Shown in pieces: positions 28,080 to 39,600 of a stretch of DNA of 64,000 bases. Source of the DNA: Rhea pennata. Its lineage: Eukaryota; Chordata; Aves; Rheiformes; Rheidae. A model generated the notes under the pieces. It made no database searches. It saw only the letters and a list, made by a program, of their open reading frames with translations, and had not been told where the DNA came from. The stretch is from contig NC_084664.1 of the NCBI RefSeq assembly GCF_028389875.1, forward strand, positions 117,869,966 to 117,933,965. The letters run 5' to 3'. Within the stretch, counting starts at the first letter, position 1; every line of letters starts with the position of its first letter. A program made the translations under genes and the position numbers.

Positions 28080-28310
28080 CGTGCGGACAGCAGCTGACTA
28101 CCCGGGGACCATGAGTTGGCGCTGGCGTGGGGCAGGTGCCCTCTCGAAGTGGCCCCATAGCCGAGGCAGGTGGCTTCAAGCCAGGTGCAACGGGGACTGT
28201 GCCAAGAGAGGGGGACAGGACCAAACCTCTTCCTGCTACAGGTGCACATACGTAAGAGTAGGCAACATCAAATCATATCCTTACGAAATACGGGTGAAGC
28301 AGGTTTGAAT
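28080..28310. other. GC-rich patch about 2.4 kb upstream of the desmoglein start
   Basis: About 200 bases of markedly higher GC than the flanks, with an open frame of 75 codons (28081-28308) that I do not recognise. There is no splice or family support, so it is not called a gene. Confidence 0.35.
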
Positions 28311-29539
28311 TCTGTTGCAGGCTTGGTGCTAATGATGCAATCTTAGCAATTTAAGGAGCTTAAGGATGATTTTCAAAACTGCCTCAGGAACAGTTTTTTA
28401 AAAGTACTGAGACCAATAAAATGGCCAAAGGATCCTTTTATTGGGGATTTTCATTTGGACAGACTAATTACCTCCCTCAAATGAATGAATAGGGACTGGA
28501 CTTTTAATTGGCTTTGCAATATCAGTAAGTGACTGAATGTATTTTTAGACATTGAAATAGGTTTGAAAATATTTCCATAAAAGAAAAAGTGAATTTTTAG
28601 TTTACTGCATCAAATATCAATTACATTTCAAATTACACAGCTCAGGTTACACAATTATCCAAAGCTCTTTCCTCTGCCATCCTGTAAAATACTAAAAGGA
28701 TTACAATTAAAAAAAATAAAAATCTTCATGTAAGATGGAAAGAAATGAAAAATTCCAAGAGCACAAAATGATAGCTAAGTGGATGCTACTAATTCTGCCA
28801 AATTAACCATCGTGTCCCCAAAGGTCAATGTTTTAAAATTTGTTCTTCAAACTAGATCAAACTACTGCAATCTTTTTGGTTATTTTTGCTTAGACTAAAA
28901 AAACCTTTTAAAATATTGATGTGCAAATTATATTTTGGAAAGTCTGAAATTTTGTTTTGAAATCCCATTTCAAATTGCATATGATAAGTTTTCATGTCGA
29001 ATATCATTCCTCTTCGTCCTTCTTCATAATGCCATATATCACAGACATAGTACAAAGTCTGGGATTTTTGTTTACATTTTTCCTTGGACTATCATTATTG
29101 TTTGAAATTTTTTTTCATCTTTTGCAGATCAAATTAATCTCTATTCTGCTGTAATAAAAATAACTGATACAAATAAAATACTTTGGTCTGCAAAAGAATA
29201 CATACATATACAGCTTTCACATACAATAATTTCTGGATAATATAAATAAAATCATTCTTATCAGTCTTCTTTCAAGGATACTCCAAAAATTGCCTACTGA
29301 CCCTTCCAAAGGTCAGTAGAAAAGAGTCCGAAAATTACTGATTTTTGGAGACTTATTTGCCATTATGTGTATTTCCCCTGCACAGAAAGTACAGATCTAA
29401 CTCTGAAATACCAGAATATTGGTGCACTTCAACCTCTGACTATTGCATTAGCAATATGGATTATTTTAAGTTTTACTGCAATAATGATAATATCAGCATG
29501 TTATGAAATATTTTTAAAAAATACAAAAAAAAAATGCAA
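28311..29539. other. AT-rich intergenic DNA
   Basis: Nothing recognisable apart from a short inverted repeat ACTGACC...GGTCAGT near 29297-29317. Confidence 0.6.
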
Positions 29540-29900
29540 AATGAAATAGAAATCCACAGCAGGCACCTTCTCTGTCCTCTCCTCACCCGATGTGGGGTCT
29601 CTCACACATCCCAAGGATGCCAGGAGGGTGTAAGGGCTCTGCTGCAGGACCGAGGGGCCACTGCTGAGCACAGCGGCCAACACGCTTTGACTCCTCTGTC
29701 CCTCCCGTGTTTGTGGTCATGCCGTCCAAAATTAGGCCAGAAGGGAGCCGTGCGGCGCTCCCTCCCTTCGCGCCGCTGCTTGTGGTTTTGAGCGGCTCGG
29801 CAGGGTTTCTGCGGCACAGGGTGTGCTGCACGCAGCTCCCCCTCCGCCGGGTCGGCGAGAGCACAGCGCGTAGGAAGGAAAAGGTATGGCACCAGCAGGC
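29540..29900. promoter_or_regulatory. CpG-rich patch about 0.8-1 kb upstream of the desmoglein start
   Basis: The segment is GC-rich with CpG clusters, strongest at 29745-29870 (GTGCGGCGCTCC, CGCGCCGCTG, CCGCCGGGTCGGCGAGAG). Overlapping open frames on both strands (29534-30048) reflect composition. A distal promoter, enhancer or untranslated first exon is possible. Confidence 0.35.
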
Positions 29901-30524
29901 TTCGTGTCTGATGAAAGTAAAAAGTCTCCTTCCTCTGCTTCTGATATTCTTGCGGCCTAGTGCATAAAATACTCCTTTTCTCCTGAGTTAATATGTTAGC
30001 TTTCAATGACAACATATTCTGCTCTGGGTACGATACTTCTGTGAACACTGTACATAGACCTGACTTCTAGCCTGAAAGTAAACAAATAGACATACATGTT
30101 CATTCAAACCAATAGTTTCTCAAAGCCCGTATTCTTTGCAATAGTATTCATTAAGCTCTTCTATTATACTCGGTGTGAGGAGAAAACTGGTAGCTGAACT
30201 CAAAGCAGTGATAAGTTACCATCGTAATGATTCCTCATGTCGTGAGTAATTTATAATTCGCTCGGTATCTTCTCAGCAGAGCTTGCCTTCTGTTTTGGAA
30301 ATGTGCTCCGTCGTACCCAGCCAAGGGTTTCAGTGCAATAAGAATTAAGGTGTGTCTCAGCTTTTCCCTGCAAGCAATATTGATGTTGTCAAGCGCTTGG
30401 GGTGAGACCAGCCCAGGTTTTTTGGGTGGGGAAAGACACTCTGTTATACAGCATCTTCAGTGCTTCTCGCAGAGGGAGACAGAGCCACCTCGAAAAGCTG
30501 AGTACAAGGACATCTACCGAGTGT

Positions 30525-30621
30525 CTTTTTAAAGAGGAACCAGAGGTGGGGGGGGGGGAGGGAAACGGAACAGACTTGTAACCGTAACTCACTTGGACTT
30601 GTATCTAAGAAATCAGATGCA
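30525..30621 (+). promoter_or_regulatory. Putative core promoter and 5'UTR of the DSG1/4-type gene
   Basis: A TATA-like TTTTTAAAG lies at 30525-30533, about 90 bases before the start codon, followed by a G-rich run at 30545-30561. The start ATG at 30622 has G at -3 and G at +4, a strong Kozak context. The region is not a CpG island, as expected for a tissue-restricted gene. The transcription start is inferred, and 5'UTR exons further upstream cannot be excluded. Confidence 0.35.
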
Positions 30622-30669
30622 ATGGACTGGCTCCCTCACCGAACAACTGCTTTTCTGTTCCTTTTATTG
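30622..30669 (+). CDS. DSG1/DSG4: Desmoglein exon 1: signal peptide start
   Basis: It encodes [16 protein letters not shown] (residues 1-16) and ends in phase 0 at a GTAAGT donor. The MDW start is shared with human DSG1 and DSG4, and the Leu/Phe run is the hydrophobic core of the signal peptide. The next exon is 6.7 kb away. Confidence 0.9.
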
Positions 30670-33600
30670 GTAAGTCCAATTTTAATGCGATATTTGTAAA
30701 CTCTGAGCTTATGTCCGCTGAACCCTTCTCAGCAGACCACTATATTTCACAGTGCAATCCACCCTCCCGAAAAAGATCCCATGAAAATATGCATAAGAAA
30801 TAAAGCTGTGTTTATTTTAAACTGTGTTTCTAAAGATTCTACACAAAGAATTTAGTTTCGAATTGAATGCTGAAAATTGTTTCTTTCAATTGTCATATTC
30901 TGAAATCATTTGATGTTCAATATATGGCTTTCTATGTTTAATGCATGAATTTTAAGGCAAATCTTGTCTATATATATTACATAAAGAGCTATTTTGTTAA
31001 TAATAGTGCTAACATTTATAAAACTCCTAATAACTTGACTGCATATAACTTGGTACTATGTTTTTATTCTTTTACTCAATATAAGGAAGATGAAGAGGAA
31101 ATATCTTTTTCTAAAATGCATTTAGTAAGAGTGCCTCAGGGTTGACCAAGTCTTTTTGACCAGACTTTATGCAAGAGTAAAACCTGAAATTTAGTGAAGA
31201 TTTTAGCTGAGTAAAAATCAGGACTTGGCCTATTACTTCCCATTATAAAGAATTCTTATCTCGTTGTGTATTAGTGTCTGAGCTGCCATGTATTAAGGAA
31301 GTAAATACTTCAAATGTTGAAATGAAAGTGTTGTTCTTTGAGTTTGTTTACTCTGAAAGGGAAGTTGCCTATGGTCAAACAGAATAGTTATGCAATGTGT
31401 TCATCGAGGCTGGGAAATTACCAGAAAAGACTTAAAAGAACTAGGGAGGCCCTTTTACTACTGCATTCTGTTTCATGTGTGGATTTTTACTCATCTGTGC
31501 TGCTCCTCTTAAATTATGTAGAGGTTTAAGGCCGTGAAGATTGGAAAGAATAGAATTTATATTATAGTTATTTCTTTAATGGCTTTTGGTTTACACAGCA
31601 TATTAGTAAGTGTCAGTGTTTGTTAACTTCATGTTGCAGACATCGCTAGCAATGTTTGTAGTCAAGGAAAGAGGGTTTCTTGTTAGAGATTATAAAATGC
31701 TGAGATTTATTTTGAAATGATAATGTATGAATTTAGGTCACAATTTTGCAGTCAGTAAAGTAGAACTAATCAACATAGGGCAGCTGCCAGACAAATAATG
31801 GTAGAACTTGGCCAAAGTAAGGTATAGTTCAGATGAGTCTCTGCTTGTTTAATGCAGCGCACTGGTCTCTGCTGAGATTGGCATGTTGTGCGTCACCCTA
31901 ACAGTTCTGGATTTTTATATAACATTAGTGACTACTAGTTTTATTTAGTTACCCAGTGATGCATACTCCTGGTCTTTTGAAAGTCAGAACAAAGCTGATT
32001 GTATTGTATTTAAAATCTGTTCACTCAGGAGAAATTTTACTGCTTAATCTTCTAGTGTCAACACTGGAACAATTCTCGTTCTTTCAGTTTATTATTGTTA
32101 CAATTTGATTCAGAATGCATGTTTGGTCAGGAAAAAGAGAGAGATTGAAAACTTCAATTATATTTTGATGAGTATCATCTTTTTAAAAACTTTTACTAGC
32201 TAGAGGAATCGAGTGTTGTTCTTCTAACGTGTTTTTCTACATAACAGTGTTCATGATGGTTTGTACAGTCCCACAGCATCTTTTAGTGCTTTATAAAAAT
32301 GTGATGAACAAAACACAGGATTAAATACATTATGAATCATGAATACAATTTTATTGTAATCTAAGGAATATTCTTGATTTTGGACTTAATTATTCCTGCA
32401 TGAAAATCATCTGCCTGGTGCATCTGGCTAGTATATTGCTAATGAGCTGTAAGAAATAAAATTGCCATGGAATTATAGATATTTTAGTGCACTTTCCAAA
32501 AATGAAGTCTTAACCTACCAGAGATTGTACTCTGAAACTATTAATTTTCTATACGTATTTCACCATTGGTGGGACTGATTCTGCAATCCTCACTCACATG
32601 ACTTCAAAGGTGTTAATCTCATGAGTAAGAGAGTTCTGTTTGTGGTACTTGCACAGACACATTTTATAGAAATAACCTGTTTGATCAGGTATGACTCTTC
32701 TCCTGCCAGCTATCATTTGACAGTTAATAATTTTAAATTCACCACATCTCTTATATGCTTTTGTCTGGTTACTTTTTTCCCAGGTGTTATCTACACTTCT
32801 TTTTTCTTCCGGTTGCTAGGTTATGGTTACACCTCCTACTCATAATTTGGTCAAACATAAAAATATTAAGAATCCAAATCCTCTCCTTGTGTATGCCTAT
32901 GAAATATCTGCCAGAATGTAGCCAGGAAACTTCAGGCTCTTCTGCAAAGGAAGAGTTTAATTGTAGGAACAGAAACCAAAGTAATTCATCATCCAAGAAT
33001 TATCACTCAAAATTAAGTACTTAAGTCTGTAGTTATATTCCTAAATAAAAAAAATGGTCTAAGAAAATGTATATTTGCAGCTAGAGCATTTTAGCCCTAT
33101 TAGATTTTTTAATTATTATGTAGGAGATTTATTTAGGAGACTTTAGCGTGACTAACTTGAAAAATTCCAATTTCGACAACAATGATTTACTCTCTATTGA
33201 AATTATTTCTCTGATCATTTTTCAAATAGTTAAACTTTGTTCGTGTATTGAAATTCATTATTCCCATATGACATGTCCTATGTTATTTAGCTCTGCAAGC
33301 AGAAACAATCTTAGTGAAAGCTTTTCCCAAAATGGTTAGCTCTTTCAATAAACATATTTTAAAATAAAGCTTTGGAATTTATTCTTCTGACTAACATGAG
33401 CATCATATCTTTCATTCACTTCTGTGGAAATAGCAGTAGGTTCTTCATCCCGGATATAATACAAAATATTGACTCCTGTTGCTAATATAAGAGGTCAGAA
33501 ATTCCTGACTATTACAGAGTTCGCAAATAAAGCCAGAAAAATTTTCCTGCATAACTTTCTCTTAAAACTAGAAGAAACACATTCATTAATGGAATGCAAA

Positions 33601-36600
33601 AAATGGAAAGCACAAGTAAAAATGTATTCCTGTTTCAATTTAAAGGTTACCAAATAGCTCCTTTTTAAAATATGAAGTTGTGTCTTATGTTTCAGCTCTG
33701 CCTCTCCTTATTTCACAAATACTTATTTTATCATATTTTTGATGAGGTAGAATGCATAAAGGAGGGTACATTATTTCAACCCTTTACTAGTCAGCGTTTT
33801 GGCTGAGTAAGACCTAAAGGTCCCAAAATGCTGACACAACCAGAGCTACCATGATGACTAATATAATATATGAGAGTTCTCAGTCTTCCTCCCATCCAGG
33901 TCAACAACAATACTGCTGTTGACTTCAAAGAGAAAGAATCAGATGCAATATGAATAATGCTGGGAAGATGTTAAAGGTGTGTTCAGTCATTTAGATATGA
34001 GTAGGTGTAGGAGGGAGGATTCCATAATTGCATATAATGTTGCTTGGCAGTCAATTAATGATTAGTTAATTCTTGTTTGCAAATTACTTTGAAGATGCAA
34101 AGAACTATGCACGTCCTATGGGCCTAATTCTGTTCCCAGTTACATCAGAACAAATCCAGAGTAACTCCAGTGTGACGTCAAGAGCTCATGTAAGGCAAAG
34201 GGTTCAGACTCTGTATCATTACAACAAAAGGTAAATTTTCAGACAGACTACCGTAAGAATGATGGTCATAACAAACATTTTCTGTCTGCACTTCTCCCAA
34301 TCCCCACCAGAAAGAGCATGTGCAACTAGATTCTAGCTTCTCTGCAGAGTTTTCATTTTTTTTAGGGTCTCTTAGAGACTAGCAGGACAGCAAATCTTAA
34401 TGTCATTCTAATCAGCCTGCCTACCCCAGGACTCAGCCAACACTTCCAGTTCCTATTGTTTTAATTATGTTTAATCGCTGACTTTACAGAGAATACTACA
34501 TGTAAATGGTCAGACACTAGTTTAGAAGGGAAATTTATACAATATCTTCAAATGTACCAGAATTAGCTGCTAGGAGATAGATGGTAAAATGTTCTTCTCC
34601 ACTGGAAATAGCACTAGAAACACAAGGTTTACAAACTAGTGAGATTTTTGTAATTGACAGCTGGAAGGAGAGGGGAGGACTTTTTGTTTTTATCTTCTGA
34701 TACCTGAGGAGAGCTGGAAAACATTAGTTGGGATAGTAGAGGAAACCCTGTTCCTGGCCATGTTAGACAGATGTCTCTCCGTAATTGTTTGGGTTTAGCT
34801 GGTGAACTAGATGGCTTCTTCTGGCGTTTGTCTGCCCTATTTTCTGTAATATAGCAGTAACTGAGATAGCCCTACTGAGTGCAATTGTCAGATTCATCAG
34901 GTCAACACTCTTGAGTATATGAAAAATAGTACTGAGCTCACAGATTTCAAAACCATCAAAATTTCCTTAACGATCTTCCATCAACAACATGTAGTAGTAG
35001 CATTTTTCATTAGCTAGTAGGGGACAAGTGTGGAAATACTAGGCCTTAATTTAGGATTCTCAGTAATACTGATAAACAGATTCCTAACATTCCCATTAGT
35101 GATGTCAATGTAATATGAATATCCTTCATTATTTGAAAGCAGAGTTCCCCACTGGTCATCAGTAAATATTGAAATCATTTTTTTTATGAATATTCCTGTC
35201 TTAAAGAACAGAATTCAAAAATTCTTTACAGGTATAATTCTTATTTCACAGGAATACTACTATTTCCTCCACACAGTATTTCAGTTATTCATGTTAACTG
35301 TGAGAGTGGCATGGCTGGAAGAGAGCTATTAGTTTCACTGTTAAATATTAGAATAGGCCATAAGATGCAGATAGTAGGTAAGCATCACTAACATTGCATG
35401 GAGGGGCGTATACCATACTTTTCTGGGCCAACACAATTGCTTGCATGCCAGAAAGGACATAAGGCTAAGGGTGGAGAGAATTTCACTGTACTTGCCCAAG
35501 GAGGCTCTGCTCTGCTTGTGGGAACAGCTGATAAGAGATGCTGAATCAATGCAATATCTGGTCAGCTTCATCACTCAGCCTCCCTTGCAGGAGAGTAATC
35601 TATGCATTCTACTCTCCTATGTTTCCCCAGTCTCCAAGATGGATCATAAAAGGAGAGACTTGAGGTCTGACTGAGGTGAAACAATTCCCCAGTTGAAATG
35701 GAGTCTGATATTGTAGAGATGAGTCACAACCACACATGAGCTGCAACCCCATTCTGCAGCTGAAGATTTACATAGTCACCAACAAATGCACTTGGATTAA
35801 AAGCTATAAAGATGTTCTTAGCCTAATCTGAACACATCTGTTTTCTGTCCAAAACCTGATGTGAATTTGTAATGATTTACCTGAGGAATACTTTTCTAAA
35901 TGATTTATGTCGACAATGTACTCAAAGAAACAGGGAAAAAGTTATTATATGAATAGTCCCATACCTTTTAAGATATTACATACACTCAAGATACTACATT
36001 CATAGTCTAAACTCCCTCATTCATTAGTTAATTAAAGCAGCCTTTACTAACTGAGATCACAATGATTTTGTTGGGAAGAACAGATCATCAGAGAAATGTT
36101 TTTTTAAATGTCAGACAGTGGACATCTTACGACACGTAAGTAAATGGAGGAGAGGTGGGAAGAGAGAATGAGCTGCTCATTGATCCATTATATGGAAAGA
36201 GATTGTTTTAACTTGAAGTGGAAGAAGATCTATGTTCATCTTCCAGCCTTGATATAACAACTATGTAACAAATATGAAGTGGGGAAAGTCCCCTGAGAAA
36301 ATTTATCACAGAAAAAAATATTGTCAAAGAATTTATCCATGTAACATCTGACATAAAATTCATCATAGAAAACTTGTCAGACAAAAAAGTGAGTCACTAA
36401 AGAGCACTAGGAAATGATAGGGTTATGGAAAACTTATAACTACAGCTGTTAGCCACCATTGGTGAGAAAGGAGAACTTCTGCAATGCTTTCTGGGTCGCC
36501 TAGATATTTTGTTCCTTTCAGTGATCAGTGAAGCAAACATTAAGTCCTGTAAATCTCACACTTGTCAACCTTTATTGTATGAAGTGGGTAAAGGTAGGTC

Positions 36601-39600
36601 ATAAACCCAAAAGTGATGCTATAAAGTTATTCACCAAGTGACTTCATTTTCACATATGATTTAGAAAAAAACAAAGAAACTTTATGATTTTAATCTTAAA
36701 GTAATTACACATTGCATCTGATCCTGCAACATCTATTTACTTAAGTCTTTGCTTGCACAGCTAGACTTTGAAACAGAGCCCACTGAATTCCAAGAAAATA
36801 TGTCTAGTGACTGCAATTGGCTTTCCATCCCACATTTAATCTCTCTAACCTCCGTGAGAAGTTACAGGAGAATGTTTCTATTTTGCTTGCTTAGATCATA
36901 TATTGAAGTGTTTTGAAATACTCCCGGTCTACTTTCTAAATAGCCCTTCAGAAAATAAGACAATATTTCTTGTTTAATTTCCTAGACATACTTTTTTTTT
37001 TAACAAAACTTGCAATCACTTCTCTCTTCAGTTGAATCAACTAAGACACTGCAACCTACAAATCTGTGTGAAAGGTAGCTTTTGTGTAGATATACAGTAT
37101 GAAATTTGCACGTTCGCTCAAACTCAAGGTGCCTTGACAGGCAGAATTAATTTTCAAAGGAATTAACTTTCAAGGAATTAAACAGTGGTGAACATAGGGA
37201 AAAAGATGGCACAACATTTAATAATGGAAATCCTGCAACTACAGTCTAGTTAGGTTGTTGCAATGAACTTGAGAAAAAATACTGCTCCAGTCCTGCAATA
37301 TAGCAATGTACAGGATCTCGATTTTGCTTACTGCATTTTGCCTTGCATTTTTATATGTCAATCTTTTATTGTTCTTGCAGGTACTCTTGGATTTCAGCAC
37401 AGGATTTCATGTGGAGGTAATAGAAAATTCCTTAGAAACTGATTTTCTGATAAAATGAAATGTAACCATATAAAAATGAAATGGAAAATACTAAACTAAG
37501 ACATTTTTTAACTTGATGATTGAAAATATATTTAAATATTAAACATTTGCGGGTAATAAACTACTCATTCTCTCAAGAGAAGTTCTCCAGAAACTCAACA
37601 AATATCTGATACTCAGGAGTAATATAAAAGAGTATATGTACAGTCTCAGGCTTGAGATTGAAACTCATGTAAAAAATCTAGCCTATAAAAATCTGTTTTC
37701 TACTTCTTAATGTTGGAAAATCTAAATGTTGGCATAAATTTAAAATGTATTTAAGTTGCTGATCATATTGACGCTAGAACTCTATGTCAAAGGTAAAAGA
37801 ATGGGATGAAAATGGAGCAGCAAGATGGAAAACCTTCAAGAGACAAAAACGTGAATGGATCAAATTTGCTGCAGCTTGTAGAGAAGGAGAAGATAATTCT
37901 AAGAGGAATCCAATTGCCAAAGTAGGTAGAATGCAAAGTAGAAGTGTTATTCACTGATAAGGAAGCATTTTGTAAAGACAGGCTGATAAAATCAGAGAGA
38001 TTTGAGAGTGTATTTTCTTAGAGTAGTCAAAACAGGGTCCTCAGTGGCTGCTGAGGAATGACCAAATGCTTCCTAGATTTTTCAGCTATGTCCACCTTCT
38101 GGAAAGCTCCAACACATATTCTGTTTATGTGCATATCACTTCTTTGCATTTCAGTATTCTCTTTCACTCTGAGAAACCCCTGAGCACAAGCTCCATGGTG
38201 GTGCTCGACTCCTGTGAGACGATGGAGTACATAGCATATCCTCCTATCCTTTCCCCACAGCTGTATCCCTTTGGAGGTCCAGTCACAGTGTAAGATTCTT
38301 GGAAGTTTCTCTCCCATAACATCCCCATGTCACTGCTGGAAGACTTAAAAGAAATATTCAGAGGAGATGTAGCAGTAGATTGGTTTGTGATGCAGCCTTC
38401 AATTGGTTCTGCCAACCTTGTGATATGTGTTTGGGAGAGAAACAGAAAATGATATAGAATTCTTTGAGGGCAATAACACTGGGGGGAAAAAGGAAAAAAA
38501 ATCTTGTAGATGTTTTAAGTGAGCTGACATAAACTATTATTGTCTATTATTTTAGATACGATCAGATTGTGAAGAAAACAATCCAATCACATACAGCATC
38601 TCTGGAGTTGGAATTGATCGTGCCCCCTATGGAATATTTGTTGTTAACCCAAGAACAGGAGAAATTAATATAACATCGATAGTGGATAGGGAAATAACCC
38701 CAGTATTTGTTGTAAGTATTATTGTTCCCCCCCCCCCCCCTTTGGTGGCTTCAAGAGGCAGAGCAGGGCGGGGGAACAGAGTTAGACAAGTGCTCTAATT
38801 CTTTTGTTTCAAATTGTTGCTTCCTCTCCTTCTTTTTTTTTTTTTTTTTTTTTTTTTTTGTTTTTAAAATGAGTAAATCTTTTTATCTAGATACGTTGCT
38901 TTGCCAAGCACTCGGTGACGGGTGTAGATTTGGAACCACCTCTTGAACTTCGAGTCAGAGTTCTGGATATAAATGATAATCCTCCTGTATTTGCACAATC
39001 TGTATTTACAGGATCTATTGAAGAATGCAGTATGGACAGTAAGTAACTATGTTCTGCCTATTACAGAATAGTATAGTCAGGGGGCTGCTAGAATAGAGTT
39101 AATATAAAGCTGGGATGTTCATTCTACTTTCTCTTAGGCAATAATATATGTTTCCCAGAACTACTGCAGAAGGAGGGGAGAGATGTTTCTCAGAACACCA
39201 CTGGAGCATAGATCCAAGCTTGTTGCCTAAAATTAGGCAGTGATGCATTCTTTCCTCATTTCTCCCACACATGAACACTTAATACTCCGGTTCCTAACCT
39301 CATCATCATTCATATTATTTTAGATGTGAAAACTTAAAATAAATTGGTTCTTGTCTTCTCATTAAAAAGAAAAAAAAAAAAAAAAGCTTATCTCCTGTGA
39401 TGATATATAAAATATGATTTTTCCCATTTTTCCTGATTCAAATATTTGTATTTGTAGCCTGAATACTGTGATTACAGTAGAACATTACTAAATAAATCCT
39501 TATTTAAACCACTAAAATGGTTCTTACCACCAAAAGCACTGCGATCAGCATGAGGCATGTAAGTAGCACTGAGGTCAGTAAGGGAATGGTAGAGGAGAGT

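Larger units (their letters stand above)
30670..37380 (+). other. Intron 1 of the DSG1/4-type gene (6.7 kb)
   Basis: This is the longest intron, AT-rich and with no coding exon. It holds a 13-base inverted repeat with an internal palindrome at 33790-33835 and three degenerate copies of an old dispersed repeat near 32571, 34119 and 36714. Large first introns often carry enhancers, but no specific site can be named from sequence alone. Confidence 0.8.

Noticed and set aside
28081..28308. 75-codon frame in a GC-rich patch
   Set aside because: No recognisable domain, no conserved motif, and the patch boundaries do not behave like exon boundaries.
29501..30048. Several overlapping frames of 60-148 codons upstream of the desmoglein
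   Set aside because: Composition effect of a CpG-rich patch. The frames disagree, lack known domains and have no splice context.
38027..38415. Overlapping frames on both strands inside intron 3
   Set aside because: No match to a known family and no splice or phase fit with desmoglein exons 3 and 4.
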